DNA from: Hanleya hanleyi
Lineage: Eukaryota > Mollusca > Polyplacophora > Lepidopleurida > Hanleyidae
Direction: 5' to 3'
Assembly (NCBI GenBank): GCA_036873755.1
Contig: JAVTVY010025329.1
Location: forward strand, 1 to 64,000
DNA length: 64,000 nucleotides
Each line of letters starts with the position of its first letter. Within the stretch, counting starts at the first letter, position 1. Positions 46,374 through 57,488 of the stretch are shown here, one piece after another. The notes below the pieces were generated by a model that saw only the letters and a list, made by a program, of their open reading frames with translations, did not search any database and had not been told where the DNA came from. Both the position numbers and the translations under genes were made by a program.

Positions 46374-46809
46374 AAGATCATGAGTGTTCATAATAACAAG
46401 GCGAATAGATAATATTGTAATCATGAGTGTTCGTCATAACAAGGTGAATAGATAATATTGTAATCAGGAGTGTTCATCATAACAAGGTGAATAGATGATA
46501 TTGTAATCAGGAGTGTTCATCATAACAAGGTGAATAGATAATATTGTAATCAGGAGTGTTCATCATAACAAGGTGAATAGATGATATTGTAATCAGGAGT
46601 GTTCATCATAACAAGGTGAATAGATAATATTGTAATCAGGAGTGTTCATCATAACAAGGTGAATAGATGATATTGTAATCAGGAGTGTTCATCATAACAA
46701 GGTGAATAGATAATATTGTAATCATGAGTGTTCGTCATAACAAGGTGAATAGATAATATTGTAATCAGGAGTGTTCATCATAACAAGGTGAATAGATGAT
46801 ATTGTAATC
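46374..46809 (+). repeat. 43 bp minisatellite, 10 copies
   Basis: The unit contains 'gagtgttcatcataacaagg' and 'tgaatagat(a/g)atattgtaat'. The a/g position alternates between neighbouring copies over most of the array, giving an 86 bp super-unit. Copies 2 and 9 share the variant 'catgagtgttcgtc'. Confidence 0.97.
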
Positions 46810-47854
46810 GGGAACACGAGTAATATTAATGACAGTGCTAAGAGCAAAAGAAACGATTTTCTGTTTGTCAACCCAAATAAATGTCATCTTTGAGAAACAA
46901 CACAAGTTCCTTTCGCCCACAATGTATCAAGTGAGAAAACAATCAATCTAGTGAAAGTTAAACCCAACGAGGGCAGGAGATTGGCTTCATCGCCAGGTAG
47001 ATTTCTGGTTTTATAAATGAAATATTACCTACAACATGGACGCGTCATGTGCGTATCACCTGCTTCCAATGAATGATCTTGTTTATACATGTAGGTACAA
47101 ACTCACCAAACTAAGACAGAGCTTTATCGATCTAATCGTGAATCTCTCGCGGAAATGGTTATTGTGAGAGTAGACCAACAGCGACCGCCACCCCGAAAAC
47201 ATGCTTATGTGCAAAACGAATGCAATCAGAACCTCCTTTAAAATTATGTTGAAGATGTCTGGATCCTTATACGGAGTAGCAGAGAAATTTTTGTATTACC
47301 GCATGTGTATGCTGAATGTTTGTTTGAGATATGTCTTGAAAGTTTGATACCAAAGGCACAGGGAAAAGGGGGATACATTGACCCAATTATCCAAATATAA
47401 CACTGGTATGGATGTAACTGAGGACAGCGTGCATTCACCACCATGATTCAGGTCACAAACGAAAGTCGAAGTTACTGGAACTGAATACATAAACCACGAC
47501 AACGTCGATCAAATCTTCCAGATCGACCAGATAATTTACTGTCCCTGAATTTGTGAATTAAATGCACAACCTATAAGAACTGCCTTCCACATGACAAAGA
47601 CAATGAACTGTAATTACCAGTCATTCACTAAGAACGTCCTCCGCGGCCTCCCTATAAACACTGGACCAACTGTGGTGAATTACAAGGAGAATATATATCC
47701 ATGTGATATACAAACTGCTGCTCTATCTGATTTTCAAATATATAGGATAGGCTCCCCCCCCTACTATGGGGGGGGGATTGACGTACATCATTCACTCAAA
47801 GGTGAACTGAAAAGGTTTTTGAAAACAGGTCCAAAACTTGTGTTAGTTTCAACG
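46810..47854. other. No gene seen
   Basis: A 93-codon frame (47591-47872) and short antisense frames are unrecognised. A C7/G8 inverted pair at 47754-47776 interrupts the first. Low confidence of coding. Confidence 0.35.
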
Positions 47855-48090
47855 CGTGGCTCAGATACATGATACATCATTCTTTAGATAACGATTAATC
47901 ATGTGGTCTAAGAATACTGATCAGCGATACGGATTTAATATTTTTGGAACATCATGAATACTGTTGACCGCTTTTCTTTTGCAGGAATCTAGCTTATGTT
48001 TCTGTATACCACGATTGTTTTTCTTTGAATTTGGTACTATTTCTGTAAAATGAACCAGGTCTTTCGATTATGGACGCGGGTTCGAATGGT
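47855..48090 (+). mobile_element. Penelope-like 3' UTR copy
   Basis: 'atacatcattctttagataa', 'aagaatactgatcagcgata', 'ctgttgaccgcttttctttt' and 'ggtctttcgattatggacgc' occur in family order. The hairpin and everything 5' of it are absent. Confidence 0.8.
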
Positions 48091-48374
48091 GAGGAATGTT
48101 TCACAAGTTGTAATTCATGCAACCTATGGGCAGGAGCACAAACACACTCTTGATAATCCTTAATCGGTATTGAATGAGCTTTTAATCGTGGGATTGAAAC
48201 ACGATTCATTTTCCATATCGTACTTGATTTTAAAATGTTCAGAGATGAGGAAATCGATAGTTTGAAACACTTGCGTCAGGTGTGTTACCTGAGATAAAAT
48301 AAGATACTTCATTTTCCGTCGGCTATCCTTCATCAGGACCTGATTGGCCGTCTCAGTTCATTAATAGTATCGGT
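48091..48374. other. No gene seen
   Basis: Spacer without recognisable content. Confidence 0.35.
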
Positions 48375-49265
48375 TTTCAAGAAAGCCGATGGCCGATATA
48401 TATAATGTCAGGAGCCATAAAGCATTCTTTAGCTCTACTACATACAAGGGATATTATGTTTCCTTGTTAATAGAGTTGCTTGAATTTCTCATTATTATTA
48501 TATGTGTGAAAATTGGCAACAATATATCAACAGCATATTGGTATTTCAATGGGTACTTATCGCACCCCTTTTGGCTGACATGTATATGTTGTATTATGAA
48601 TACGACTATATGCAGGCGCTTTCAAAACAAACGATCATTTCAAACCCCGTTCATTCTCATTCACCAAACGCTATATAGACGATCTTCTCGCTGTGGGTAA
48701 TCGCTATATAAATGACGCAGTGAAGGATATTTATCCATGTTCACTGGATTTGAAGGAAACTACAGATAGCCCTACAGGCACATCATATTTAGATCTATAT
48801 CTCTATAAAAATGAAGCGGGCTTTATCTCTCGAAAACTTTACGACGAGAGAGATGGTTATAATTTCGACATCGTAAAATATCTTTTTTGGACAGTAATAT
48901 TCCAGTGGGACCAGCATATGGCGTATAGATATGACACCTAGTAGCATTTGCTGGATCCTATGTGCATTGTCACGATTTTAATCAACGTCACAAAACATTA
49001 CTACAGGAACTGATAAAACAGGGCTATACCACCAAGCGCCTCCACTCAAAGTTTCTCAAATTTGGCGATACATATCGCATGCTGATTGAAAAAATACTAG
49101 CGTAGCGTGCAAGATCTGTGGCCTTAGGTTTCGGAACTTGTGTCTAATTCTGCTCAATCCGGGCTAGGGACCGTATGGAACCTTGTGCTTCGCGGTGTGT
49201 TCATTTGAACAAGCACAATCAAAGCCTGACCGAGATACATCATTCTCTAGATAACGATTTCCATG
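48375..49265 (+). mobile_element. Penelope-like element with frame-broken RT and 3' UTR
   Basis: Frames at 48389-48700 and 48693-48941 carry LIELLEFL, then NRYINDAVKDIYP, then SLDLKETTDSPTGTSYLDLY and SRKLYDERDGYNFDIV. YIDD lies at the frame junction (about 48675, 'tatatagacgatcttctcgc'). RT C-terminus and UTR follow to about 49265. Several frameshifts and stops make it non-functional. It retains TCA (Ser) where the 56817 copy has a stop. Confidence 0.85.
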
Positions 49266-49617
49266 TGTCCTGTAGGTCCGTCACGTTGTAATTGTCTGTC
49301 CATGGAAACATACTGAGATAACAATAACGTGTTTGCCTATTAGACCGTTTTGACAATAGTCGTCTTACATAGAGCAATAAATCTTCGATTGATGAGATTA
49401 GGGATGACAGGACAATGACAGTTATTAACTCTATTACAGTGGTCAGCATTCAGGGATATTTCACAAGGGATGAATATTAATGAACTGCCTGGGTTATTGG
49501 GGCAGTTTTGGCCGCACGTATTCACCCGGTAATAAAACCATTCATGACTGGACTTCGAGTACATGATGGACTTCGGACACGAAGGCGGCAATGTGATAAA
49601 TATCCCGAAATAATACC
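49266..49617. other. No gene seen
   Basis: Overlapping antisense frames of 69-83 codons, unrecognised. Confidence 0.35.
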
Positions 49618-50389
49618 TTGCAGATGGCGCCGCGTAAATACATCACTAACATGTCAGGTCCTAATCTAAACACATCAAGCCACCCACCAGCAATTTGTTC
49701 ATCCCACGACAAATTAAAAGGCTTTAAGCCCAAACACATCGAATGCAATTCTTTTGTCTTTGTTATTGGCGAGTTCTGCATGGACAGACTGGAGTCAATA
49801 CAAGTAGATCATATAAACCGAATGAACGAACATACGGCTCAAAAATACAACTATAGGGCGCAAATGGTTATTATCTTACTGAAGATTCTGCCATTTACAC
49901 GGAAAGATTGTATTGGGACGAACATCTTCTCCGGCAATATTACGTCTACACTAACTGTACTGTGTGGCAACGTTGCCAATAATTCCCTGGTCTATTCCCT
50001 GACCTCGTGGGATCCTATTCGTTTTCACTCTCGGGAACCTCACTTTGCCATGTTTGCGGAAACATAATGTAGAGCTGCTAGCGGTAATACTACGCTTCAA
50101 TCTAGTATGGGCGTTCTTGGTTTCTACAGGAAACCTCGCTCAACTGAAAAAGTCAGAATCGGCATATCTCAAAACTAATGGAAAGCTCTCAATACTGACG
50201 AATTTGGCAATAATGTTCTGGTGGACTTTTGCTGCGGAAAGCTTCGGACACCTCCAGAAGTGTCATATGCAGAAACTCCATATGCCCATTAACCTATCAA
50301 ATGCTCATTTGTTAGTAAATTTAGTGATAACGATACGGTTGCTTCGATTGCAGTCTTTGTTATTTGGGGGAAGTCGTTGGAAAAGTTGA
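49618..50389 (+). CDS. Two overlapping unrecognised open frames (149 and 114 codons)
   Basis: The frame at 49618-50067 overlaps the start of 50045-50389 by 23 bp in a different frame. Together they span 770 bp with few stops, which is unusual here. I recognise no domain in either. They could be a decayed element ORF with one frameshift, exons, or chance. No copies are seen elsewhere in the window. Confidence 0.2.
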
Positions 50390-51079
50390 TCAATGCACAA
50401 ATTTTGATCAGTAAACTTGTAGAAGTATGATAGATCCTGAACCCTCAATTATCAGGTTTCCAGTTAAGTGGTTCAGGAAAAGAATATCTTTGTTGTTTGC
50501 AAGAGAATTCAACAGATTTACCTGCAGCGCAGTCGCAATAACGCAAGCGAGAACATATGACAGGGTAAAAAATGAAATAATAATTATGATCTCCATTTGA
50601 CGAATGAAATAAAACGTATCTCTTTAGAATGATCCCAGTCCTATAGACATTGAACCTGATGAGATCACTGCGATGCGTTGTAGGAATAAGTGAAGTATAA
50701 ATCCGCCATCTTTGGACTATACAGGTAGAACCTGTGATTCAGTTGGCATGGATGAACAATGCATCATGGGATAGAAATTAGGATAAATCCTCATCAGGTT
50801 TCACGGCTATTATCTGCAGCCGTTATTGCTAGGGAGACGTTGACGTTAAAGGGAGACAACTTTTCCAAAATGACGTCACACATGTTTACCTCGCGAGCCA
50901 GCGCAAATGACGAATCACAGGGTGCTCTCCAGGAATTATTCTATTCGACAGGGAATAGACCATGGTTCGATTTTCGGCCACCAATCGTGAAATCGTCAAC
51001 CCAAATCACTTATATGTATATTATTTTCAGGAAGAGAATGTTAAAGCCATTATTTTATGAAACAGCACTAATATGTTAT
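50390..51079. other. No gene seen
   Basis: Nothing recognised. A frame at 50759-51262 (167 codons) runs from this spacer into a family B copy, so most of its 3' half is repeat-derived. Confidence 0.4.
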
Positions 51080-51400
51080 AGAACTGGAGCGATATGCAAG
51101 AGATGGGGGAAAATTGACGACATATGGCGACCTAAAAGCAAACATATGACACTACAGGAAAGCTTCCCTAGGGACCTCATATTCAGGCGAATAGGGTGCA
51201 TTCACGGACGTGCTTTTATTGCTGCTGTTCATGTGACTGTGAAGTATCCACACGGCTCCTAACACCGGCTTAAGCGGAATTAGATACGCTAGCTCGGGAA
51301 CTGTGATGACAGATCAGTTCAATCACGTAACTCATCTGATGTTACTGGATGAGCATCAAAGACGTCTGATGGAGTAAACGCACCAACATGGGGTGAACAT
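51080..51400 (-). mobile_element. Family B copy
   Basis: As read on plus: 'gcgatatgcaagagatgggg', 'gacactacaggaaagcttcc', 'ccggcttaagcggaattaga' and 'ctcatctgatgttactgg', in the order of the 26210 copy. It is truncated at its coding end. Confidence 0.78.
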
Positions 51401-52341
51401 GGTAAATACAGGAGAATACACAGAAGCTAAGGATCAGGTATCTCTTAAATGACATGAAATAAAAAATATTGACCTAGTTTCCATTCAAAGCGATTAGTTC
51501 ACAGTTGAATATAAAATTCGTTCGAGTGGAATCTGTCTATAGACAGTGGATAAAAGCGCGTCTTCCAACGCCGAAAAGGACATATCAACTTATCGGTATG
51601 CACGAACAAGAAGAAAATGGCATGCCAAGTTCGTGGTATTGATTTCACAAAGAATGTTTGCCTGTCGTGACGAAAAGACTGGACGACTTATTTCTTCTGG
51701 GCATTTCCTGGAATCAAGCATTAACGCAAGCACTGGAATAACTCCACCTCGTTCACTTTATGAATTTTATGATTATCGACATGTGGCAGCGAGGAATATC
51801 TCCGTGTTTCCTGAATTCGTCTGTCTCCGTCAGGAGATAAAGAGCTATAAAAGATGTCGCCGTCTAATGAAGCATTATTCAACAAAACATCAATAGATTT
51901 TGTCACCTTTGAAGCGTCGTGCCAGAAAGGAGAAAAGTCTAAAAACGACCGTCGGATTGTGAGTCTGTACACCAATTTTCCATCAAACCATCAATCTATA
52001 ACGATGCTATGTTTTGCTCCTTATGAAACCCCATATAACTACAAGCGTTGATAGTCAATCTCGGGCCAAGTCCTAGGAACTGTTCAAACACTGGTCTCAT
52101 ATTGATGGTATATAGCTTTGCCGAACAATGACGAGCGTTGATTGAAATTGTGAACTTTCCATATGATCTAGCTATTAGACAAGATATAAATATAACACTC
52201 GCACACAGGCAAGGCTGAACTCAATAAGAATTATTTGTGAGACACCAGAAGTCTTCCCTTGCACCATACATACGACTAATATATTTAATTTAAAAAAATC
52301 ACAATAAAACTGGCATAAATTGATTCAAATGACGTCCAGCA
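51401..52341. other. No confident gene; 116-codon frame at 51546-51896
   Basis: The plus-strand frame 51546-51896 gives a basic product without a recognised domain. A comparable antisense frame (51721-51975) overlaps it, so neither can be preferred. Confidence 0.25.
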
Positions 52342-53512
52342 TTAAGGATAGCTATCCCCTTAGAGGCAGTTTTTGCACCCCCATGACAATTTGTCGTCTG
52401 TATCAATAAATATACAAGATAACCATAATAAACTATATATTTTATGAAAGCATACATCGTAGGGATTCCAACGATATGATTTGTATAACTGACGCTGCTA
52501 CTGTGTAGAGAATATTCCAATTTTAAAAAATTAAAATGAAAACCATAGCGTCCATTTTTCAATTGAAATTTCATGAAAACTGTTGGTCTTGTTTCAACTT
52601 TGATGGCATACGTTGGTAGGAGATAATTCGAACTAGGAAATATAATCTCATTTTTTAAAATTTTTGCCTGGTTTTGTTTTTATAGCTATTTTACTAAAAT
52701 AAATTTAAAAAAATGTACTTTTTTACGGTCGTTTGTCTTAAAAGTTGAATAATTACAAAACTAATCCGAACTTACAAAAAGTGAGATGAGGTTTACTAGA
52801 TCACCTTATAAGTAACAAGCATGCCAAATTTCAAAAGCGTAGCATGGATACTTTTCGAGAAATAAACGTTTAAATCTCGGATTTTGTACAAAAATGAAAG
52901 GCTAGAAATCGGGCAAAATGTGTCCAGCTATACATCTGATGAATTAATCCCTATTTTTTGCTTGAATTCTATTGTCAAATACATTTTTAATCTGTCTAAT
53001 GGGACCTACTCGAATTCCTGTTTATTCTGGATAACTATTACACTAAGTTTTTTTCATCAAGTCGGTTTAAAGTCCAATTTAAACTTAAAAAACTCGCTAA
53101 AACTTGTTCACACCTGTGTAGATTACTTCACGGCGGGTGTCTGAGTGAAGTGTCACTGTCATAATTAGAAACAAAAATAAGGATGTTTGCATGGTTTTGA
53201 TCAGAAGGGGGTACATTAATGTAAATAAGTAGGACTAATAGATAATTAGCTTACCATAATACTGCGGAAATGAGTTTTGGAAAGGGAAATTTAATAGACA
53301 AAAATAATAGTAGCCAAGCCCAAGCTAAGGCAATCTGTTTAATTGTTCCAGTGCCTCGGAAACTAAATTTTTAATCCTAATATTGAAGCACTTCTATTTA
53401 TAATTTTTATTTCATTTTTGCACCAAATGTTCGAGGAAATAGTGAATATTTGAATGAAGAAATAAAAAAAAAATGTCCAATTTTGACCCTCTAAGGGGAT
53501 AGCTATCCTTAA
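52342..53512. mobile_element. Non-autonomous DNA transposon with TTAA duplication and 21 bp TIRs
   Basis: TTAA at 52342-52345 and 53509-53512 flanks perfectly matching inverted ends of 21 bp (52346-52366 and 53488-53508). The ends start with ggatagctatcc, itself a 12 bp palindrome, and continue 'ccttagagg'. The 1,163 bp element is very AT-rich and has no recognised protein; the one 86-codon frame (52884-53144) is not credible. TTAA targeting fits piggyBac or Kolobok groups. The ends differ from those of the 29111-31504 element, so the two are not the same family. Confidence 0.88.
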
Positions 53513-54829
53513 AACCTTTCACACTTGTTAGTTAATCTGCGCGAACACAGTCAAATCAAATCTCCAAGTATGTCAATCATACATGTATCCCAAATTCATA
53601 TGACTTACATAAACGAATTGCCTTAAGACCTGTGTGAAACACCATAACAAAGATGCATAGTGTTACGTCGTAATTTGACAACTTTCTCGTGGACAGAGGC
53701 CAAAGTTTTGATCAACCGAAGGACGGAATGCAGTGGGGTACATGTATATGCCTGCATTCACAAATACGTTCTTGATGTTTGTTCGTGAGATAAGTAATAA
53801 ATTATCACGTCGTAACAACTTTGGAAGCTCCCCCAAAGTGTACATAATATAAATACAGAGCAGGTGATCGAACAAAGCAAAAGACAATCGATGTGATCCA
53901 TGTATATGGATGACGTTAGTGTTCTCCGCAGTTGGCCGTCGGATGTATCTGTGCGGACGAATAATAGCGTGTGTGTTTTTTTGTGCAACAGTGTAACGAT
54001 CGCCAACAATTTTTGCAACAATGTAACAGTTGTTAACAACAATAAAACATTGTTGAAAATTCGCTACAATGTTGCGCAATTACGCTTTCTCAATATGCAA
54101 TTTTTAATGAATACATCATATTAAAAAGGTTATCCTACTATGAAGAATCACAATTTCTAATGTAAGAAAGAAAGACAACTTGTGTGTATATAGCCATACA
54201 ATTTAACGGACAAAAGAAAGAGGCGCACAAGGTATCATTCGTACGTTTTACCGTCAATATAATGTTGACCACAAGCCACTAGTGAATTTGCAAAATATAA
54301 ATACGAAAGATTCGCCAAGATGATACCGATGCGCCACGTTCTATACTCCTGTCACTGACTGAAAGCATTTGCCACTTACGTTAGAGCTGGGCTAGTAGCA
54401 GCGCGGGAGTTAGAGTGCTATAGTTATGCGTCGCAAGCTTTTTCAGATTTTATGTTCTTTTTTCTTTTGGTTGTTTTGTGACTTACATATATAGGCTATA
54501 CCACGGTATTATTGTCACTGTGTAGTGCTCCTACAGTCGTTTAACCTAGTACCGTAGCTAAACCTATCTTTTTATTTCTTTCATGTATTTTATTATCCAT
54601 TTCCTTAACCCATGTTGTAAAATTGAGCAATCATATTGATCAGGTTTTCAAGACTGTAGCAGTGCGTATTCAACAGTTTACAGTGTCTCAAACACTGAGA
54701 CGGAGAATGAGATAACAAAAGGTGGCAAAATTCGCCGATTTGAAAGTTTTTCCTTTGAAAGCAAACTAATGTCGCGTGACTTATCCAAGACAACAATCAT
54801 AGTTCTGATAGCATAAATCTGACAGGTCG
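53513..54829. other. No gene seen
   Basis: Minus-strand frames overlapping at 53663-54079 are unrecognised. The word 'caatgtt' or 'aacaatg' recurs between 53990 and 54075, possibly a short low-complexity block. Confidence 0.35.
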
Positions 54830-55790
54830 TCCCACCTGAGTCTGCAAGCTCATATCGGCAGGTAAGACGGGAAGAGAGTTGGGTCTTCAAGAAGGTCATT
54901 TCCATCAACGCTTAATTTATGCCCTTCATTTCGGCAGTCGGTCAATCGGTCAGTAAATGACCCTGTTGTTCACAGTATTTTCCCCCTCGATGGGGAATGA
55001 TCGTTTTGTGACCAGGACATCGGCTAATTACATGAGTACGATGCTGTTCGAGAGGCACCCACATTCATCGGATGTCAGTTTGATTGTCCCAATTGGAATG
55101 GAAGTGGATAGTAAAATTCAAAATAAAATCTGACTGCAATTGTTAAGAATGATTGCGTTACAGTAGATCGATTGAGATATGTTGTTCTGAAAACACCATT
55201 ATTTTTTTCAGATAACTGAGGTACTAGTATTTGTGAAGTACTAAGTTCCACAGGCATACATGTATGAATGGTGTACGCAAGATATAGTTAATCTGAATTT
55301 GAAGAGCAGTATCGTACTTTATCGGTAACTCCTGGTCCACAAAATGTTTTTCAGTGTCCCCTTCCTTCTGTATCCTGTATTGTGTACTTTATTCACGAAC
55401 CGTTGATGAGTAGGCAGAAAATATTATTAGAAAATGCTTGTATCTCCGAGTATGTTTCACAACGGTTCATCAAATTGGTCAAATCCTAATTAATCCATCA
55501 AGTGCCAAATTCTTTTTGAATTTGGTGCTAATACTGTTATATGGAATATGGAATAGGTCTTTGGATTATGGACGCGGATATTCTCTAATGGACGACGGCT
55601 GAATTATGAATGACGGGCTAGACGCTTGTAATATAACCTAGCCAAGTAAAGTAGCTGCAGAAAACGACGTTGAGTGATACGAGGCCGAAAAAAGCTCCAC
55701 AAATCAGTGTACCGATATTTCCTAGAACGAATCCTTCAACCTCAGCCCATCCAGACAAAGCGATTAAGCCGTATGATGTAATCCATATAT
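54830..55790 (+). repeat. Repeat E, copy 1 (with inserted PLE tail)
   Basis: Ordered match to 60890-61770: 'tgaccctgttgttcacag', 'gctgttcgagaggca', 'acagtagatcgattg', 'aacctagcca' and 'gaaaaaagctccaca' / 'acagaaactccaca'. Identity is about 75% by eye. It is interrupted at about 55508-55632 by a PLE 3' end that copy 2 lacks. Confidence 0.85.
55508..55632 (+). mobile_element. Penelope-like 3' terminus inserted in repeat E
   Basis: About 125 bp from 'tttttgaatttggtgctaat' to 'gacgggctagacgcttgtaa'. The counterpart repeat at 61560-61580 reads straight through ('gagtgccatagaacctagcc'), giving an empty-site comparison and marking both ends of the insertion to within a few bases. Confidence 0.88.
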
Positions 55791-55894
55791 GTCTCATTTA
55801 CATGTTACTCTGCAAAGTGGCAATTAGTAACAATATATATGTCTGCACACAATATTCGGAAACTCACAGCCGGAACTGGAACTTCAGAGCTAGA

Positions 55895-56035
55895 GGACGC
55901 GTGGATACTTCATAGTCCCACATGAACATCTGCAATAAAAGCGCGATTAAGATACTAAGGCTACGTCCGAGAATCCACCGTATATTCGCGTGAGAATGTG
56001 AAGTGCCGAGGGAAGCTTTTCTGTAGGGTCATTTT
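55895..56035 (+). mobile_element. Family B fragment, sense strand
   Basis: 'gtggatacttcatagtccca', 'gatactaaggctacgtccga' and 'gagaatccaccgtatattcg' match the UTR part of the 26210 copy in the opposite orientation. It joins the LINE fragment at about 56035. Confidence 0.75.
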
Positions 56036-56360
56036 AATTAAACAATTAAACTGGATTACTTTACAAGATCGTATTTCTTACAAACGCACTGTTTTAGCAT
56101 ATGAAGTTTTTAACAACCTGGCTCCTGGGTATTTGATTAAATTCATTCATGTGAGAAACGTACATAGTCGTATAACCAGAAGCTCTGAAAACAATCAATT
56201 GTACATTACAATACCCAGGACCGAATATTTTAAAAGAAGTTTTATTTATTCTGCTTCTCTTTTATGGAATGGACTGTATGTCCAAGTTAGGAATGCACCA
56301 TGTATATCAGTTTTTAAACGCCTTTACATTAAACAATATTTTAAGAAACCAGTTATATGA
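56036..56360 (+). pseudogene. LINE reverse transcriptase C-terminal end
   Basis: In the frame ending at 56360 the product reads LNWITLQDRISYK, then AYEVFNNLAPGYL, then RSFIYSASLLWNGL, then VRNAPCISVFKRL. This is the well-known C-terminal signature of CR1-like/L2-like non-LTR retrotransposon polymerases (L-x-W-L-P-x3-R-x-x-YK; N-x-L-A-P-x-YL; F-x-Y-x-A-x2-LWN-x-LP; S-x-x-x-FK). About 105 residues remain. The true LINE part begins near 56036; the first dozen codons of the open frame come from the family B repeat. It is a 5'-truncated dead copy, but this part has no internal stop, so it is fairly young. Confidence 0.85.
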
Positions 56361-56690
56361 GATTCGCAGCATAAACTGTTCATTTGTTTTAATGTTCTTA
56401 AGCCTAATAATTGCATAACATCTTTTAATACTTTAGTGTCATATATTCTACATTAAGCTGCTTTACAAAAGACAATATTTTACCAAATATCCTATATCGG
56501 ATTAAACTAGCTTTGTGCTAATTGTGTATTCCCTGGGTAAATAAAGGATCTAACTAGCTTTGTGCTAATTGTGTATACCCTATGTAAATAAAGGAAAAAT
56601 CCGTCCGTCCGTCCGTCCGTCCGACCGACCGGCCGACCATCCATCCATCCATGCATCCATCCATCCGCAGTCATTCATCACAAATCTGAA
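56361..56690 (+). repeat. LINE 3' UTR and microsatellite tail
   Basis: After the stop, 'taactagctttgtgctaatt' with 'gtgta' and 'gtaaataaagga' is present twice (about 56506 and 56551). It runs directly into (tccg)n, then (accg/gccg)n, then (atcc)n at 56606-56686. CR1/L2-type LINEs end in short tandem repeats instead of poly(A), so the microsatellite is probably the element's tail. Confidence 0.8.
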
Positions 56691-56816
56691 TCTTTCCAGT
56701 GTGCTGGGTGTTCAATTCTCACACATCGATTTTAATTTGTTACTTTGAAATTTCGCTTGGACTGCTGGCGACGAATAAAGGTGCTTCTAATTGGCTGAAG
56801 CTTGGTATAAGTTTCT

Positions 56817-57488
56817 TTGTTTCTAGAGTTGGTTGAATTTCTCATTAAAAATATCTATGTGAAATTTGGCAACACAATATATCAACAGCATATAGTTATT
56901 CCAATGGATACTAATTGTGCACCCCTGTTGGCTGACCTATATCTGTTCTCTTATGAATATGACTATATGCAGGCGCTTTCAAAAATCGATCCATACAAAG
57001 CCCCTTCCTTTTCATTCACCAAACGCTATATAGACGATCTTCTCGCTGTGAATAATCGCTATATAAATGACGCAGTGAAGGATATATATCCAGCTTCTCT
57101 GGATTTGAAGGAAACTACAGATAGTCCTACAGACACATGATATTTAGATCTATATCTCTATAAAAATGAAGCGGGCATTATCTCTCGTCGACTTTATAAC
57201 AAAAGAGATGACTACAATTTCGATAACGTAAATTATCCCTTTCTGGACAGTAATATTCCAGTGGGACCTGCATATGGCGTATACACATCTCGCCTAGTAG
57301 CATTTGCTAGATCCTGTGATAAATGTGACGATTTTAATCAATGTCACAAAACATTGTTGCAGAAACTTATAAAACAGGGCTATACCACCAAGCGCCTCCA
57401 CTCAAAGTTTCTCAAATTTGGCGATACATATCGCATGCTGATAGCAAAATACGAGCGTAGCGGGCAAGATCTATTGCGTTACGTTTCG
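56817..57488 (+). pseudogene. Reverse transcriptase, C-terminal two-thirds, one in-frame stop
   Basis: A single reading frame runs from 56817 to 57488, broken only by TGA at 57138-57140, where the copy at 48780 has TCA (Ser). In order: IPMDTNCAPLLADLYLFSYE (the RT box with the conserved small residues and PLLA), FTKRYIDDLLAVNN (catalytic YxDD), DIYPASLDLKETTD, YLDLYLYKNEAG (FLDL-like primer-grip block), YPFLDSNIPVGPAYGVYTSR, AFARSC, and the C-terminal KFLKFGDTYRML. This set is typical of a Penelope-like group with YIDD instead of the YVDD of Neptune/Poseidon; that comparison is from memory. The N-terminal RT motifs and any endonuclease are missing. The first ATG is internal to the RT and is not a natural start. 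Confidence 0.85.

Noticed and set aside
46374..46809. CRISPR-like array
   Set aside because: 43 bp units follow one another without spacers, so this is a minisatellite.
50759..51262. 167-codon open frame
   Set aside because: Its 3' half lies in a family B repeat whose other copies do not keep this frame, and the sense strand of B is the opposite one.
53663..54079. 138-codon minus-strand frame
   Set aside because: A second long minus-strand frame overlaps it, the product is unrecognised, and part of it covers low-complexity 'caatgtt' repeats.
55998..56035. First dozen codons of the LINE frame as part of the LINE protein
   Set aside because: These bases belong to the family B repeat; the frame is open across the junction by chance.
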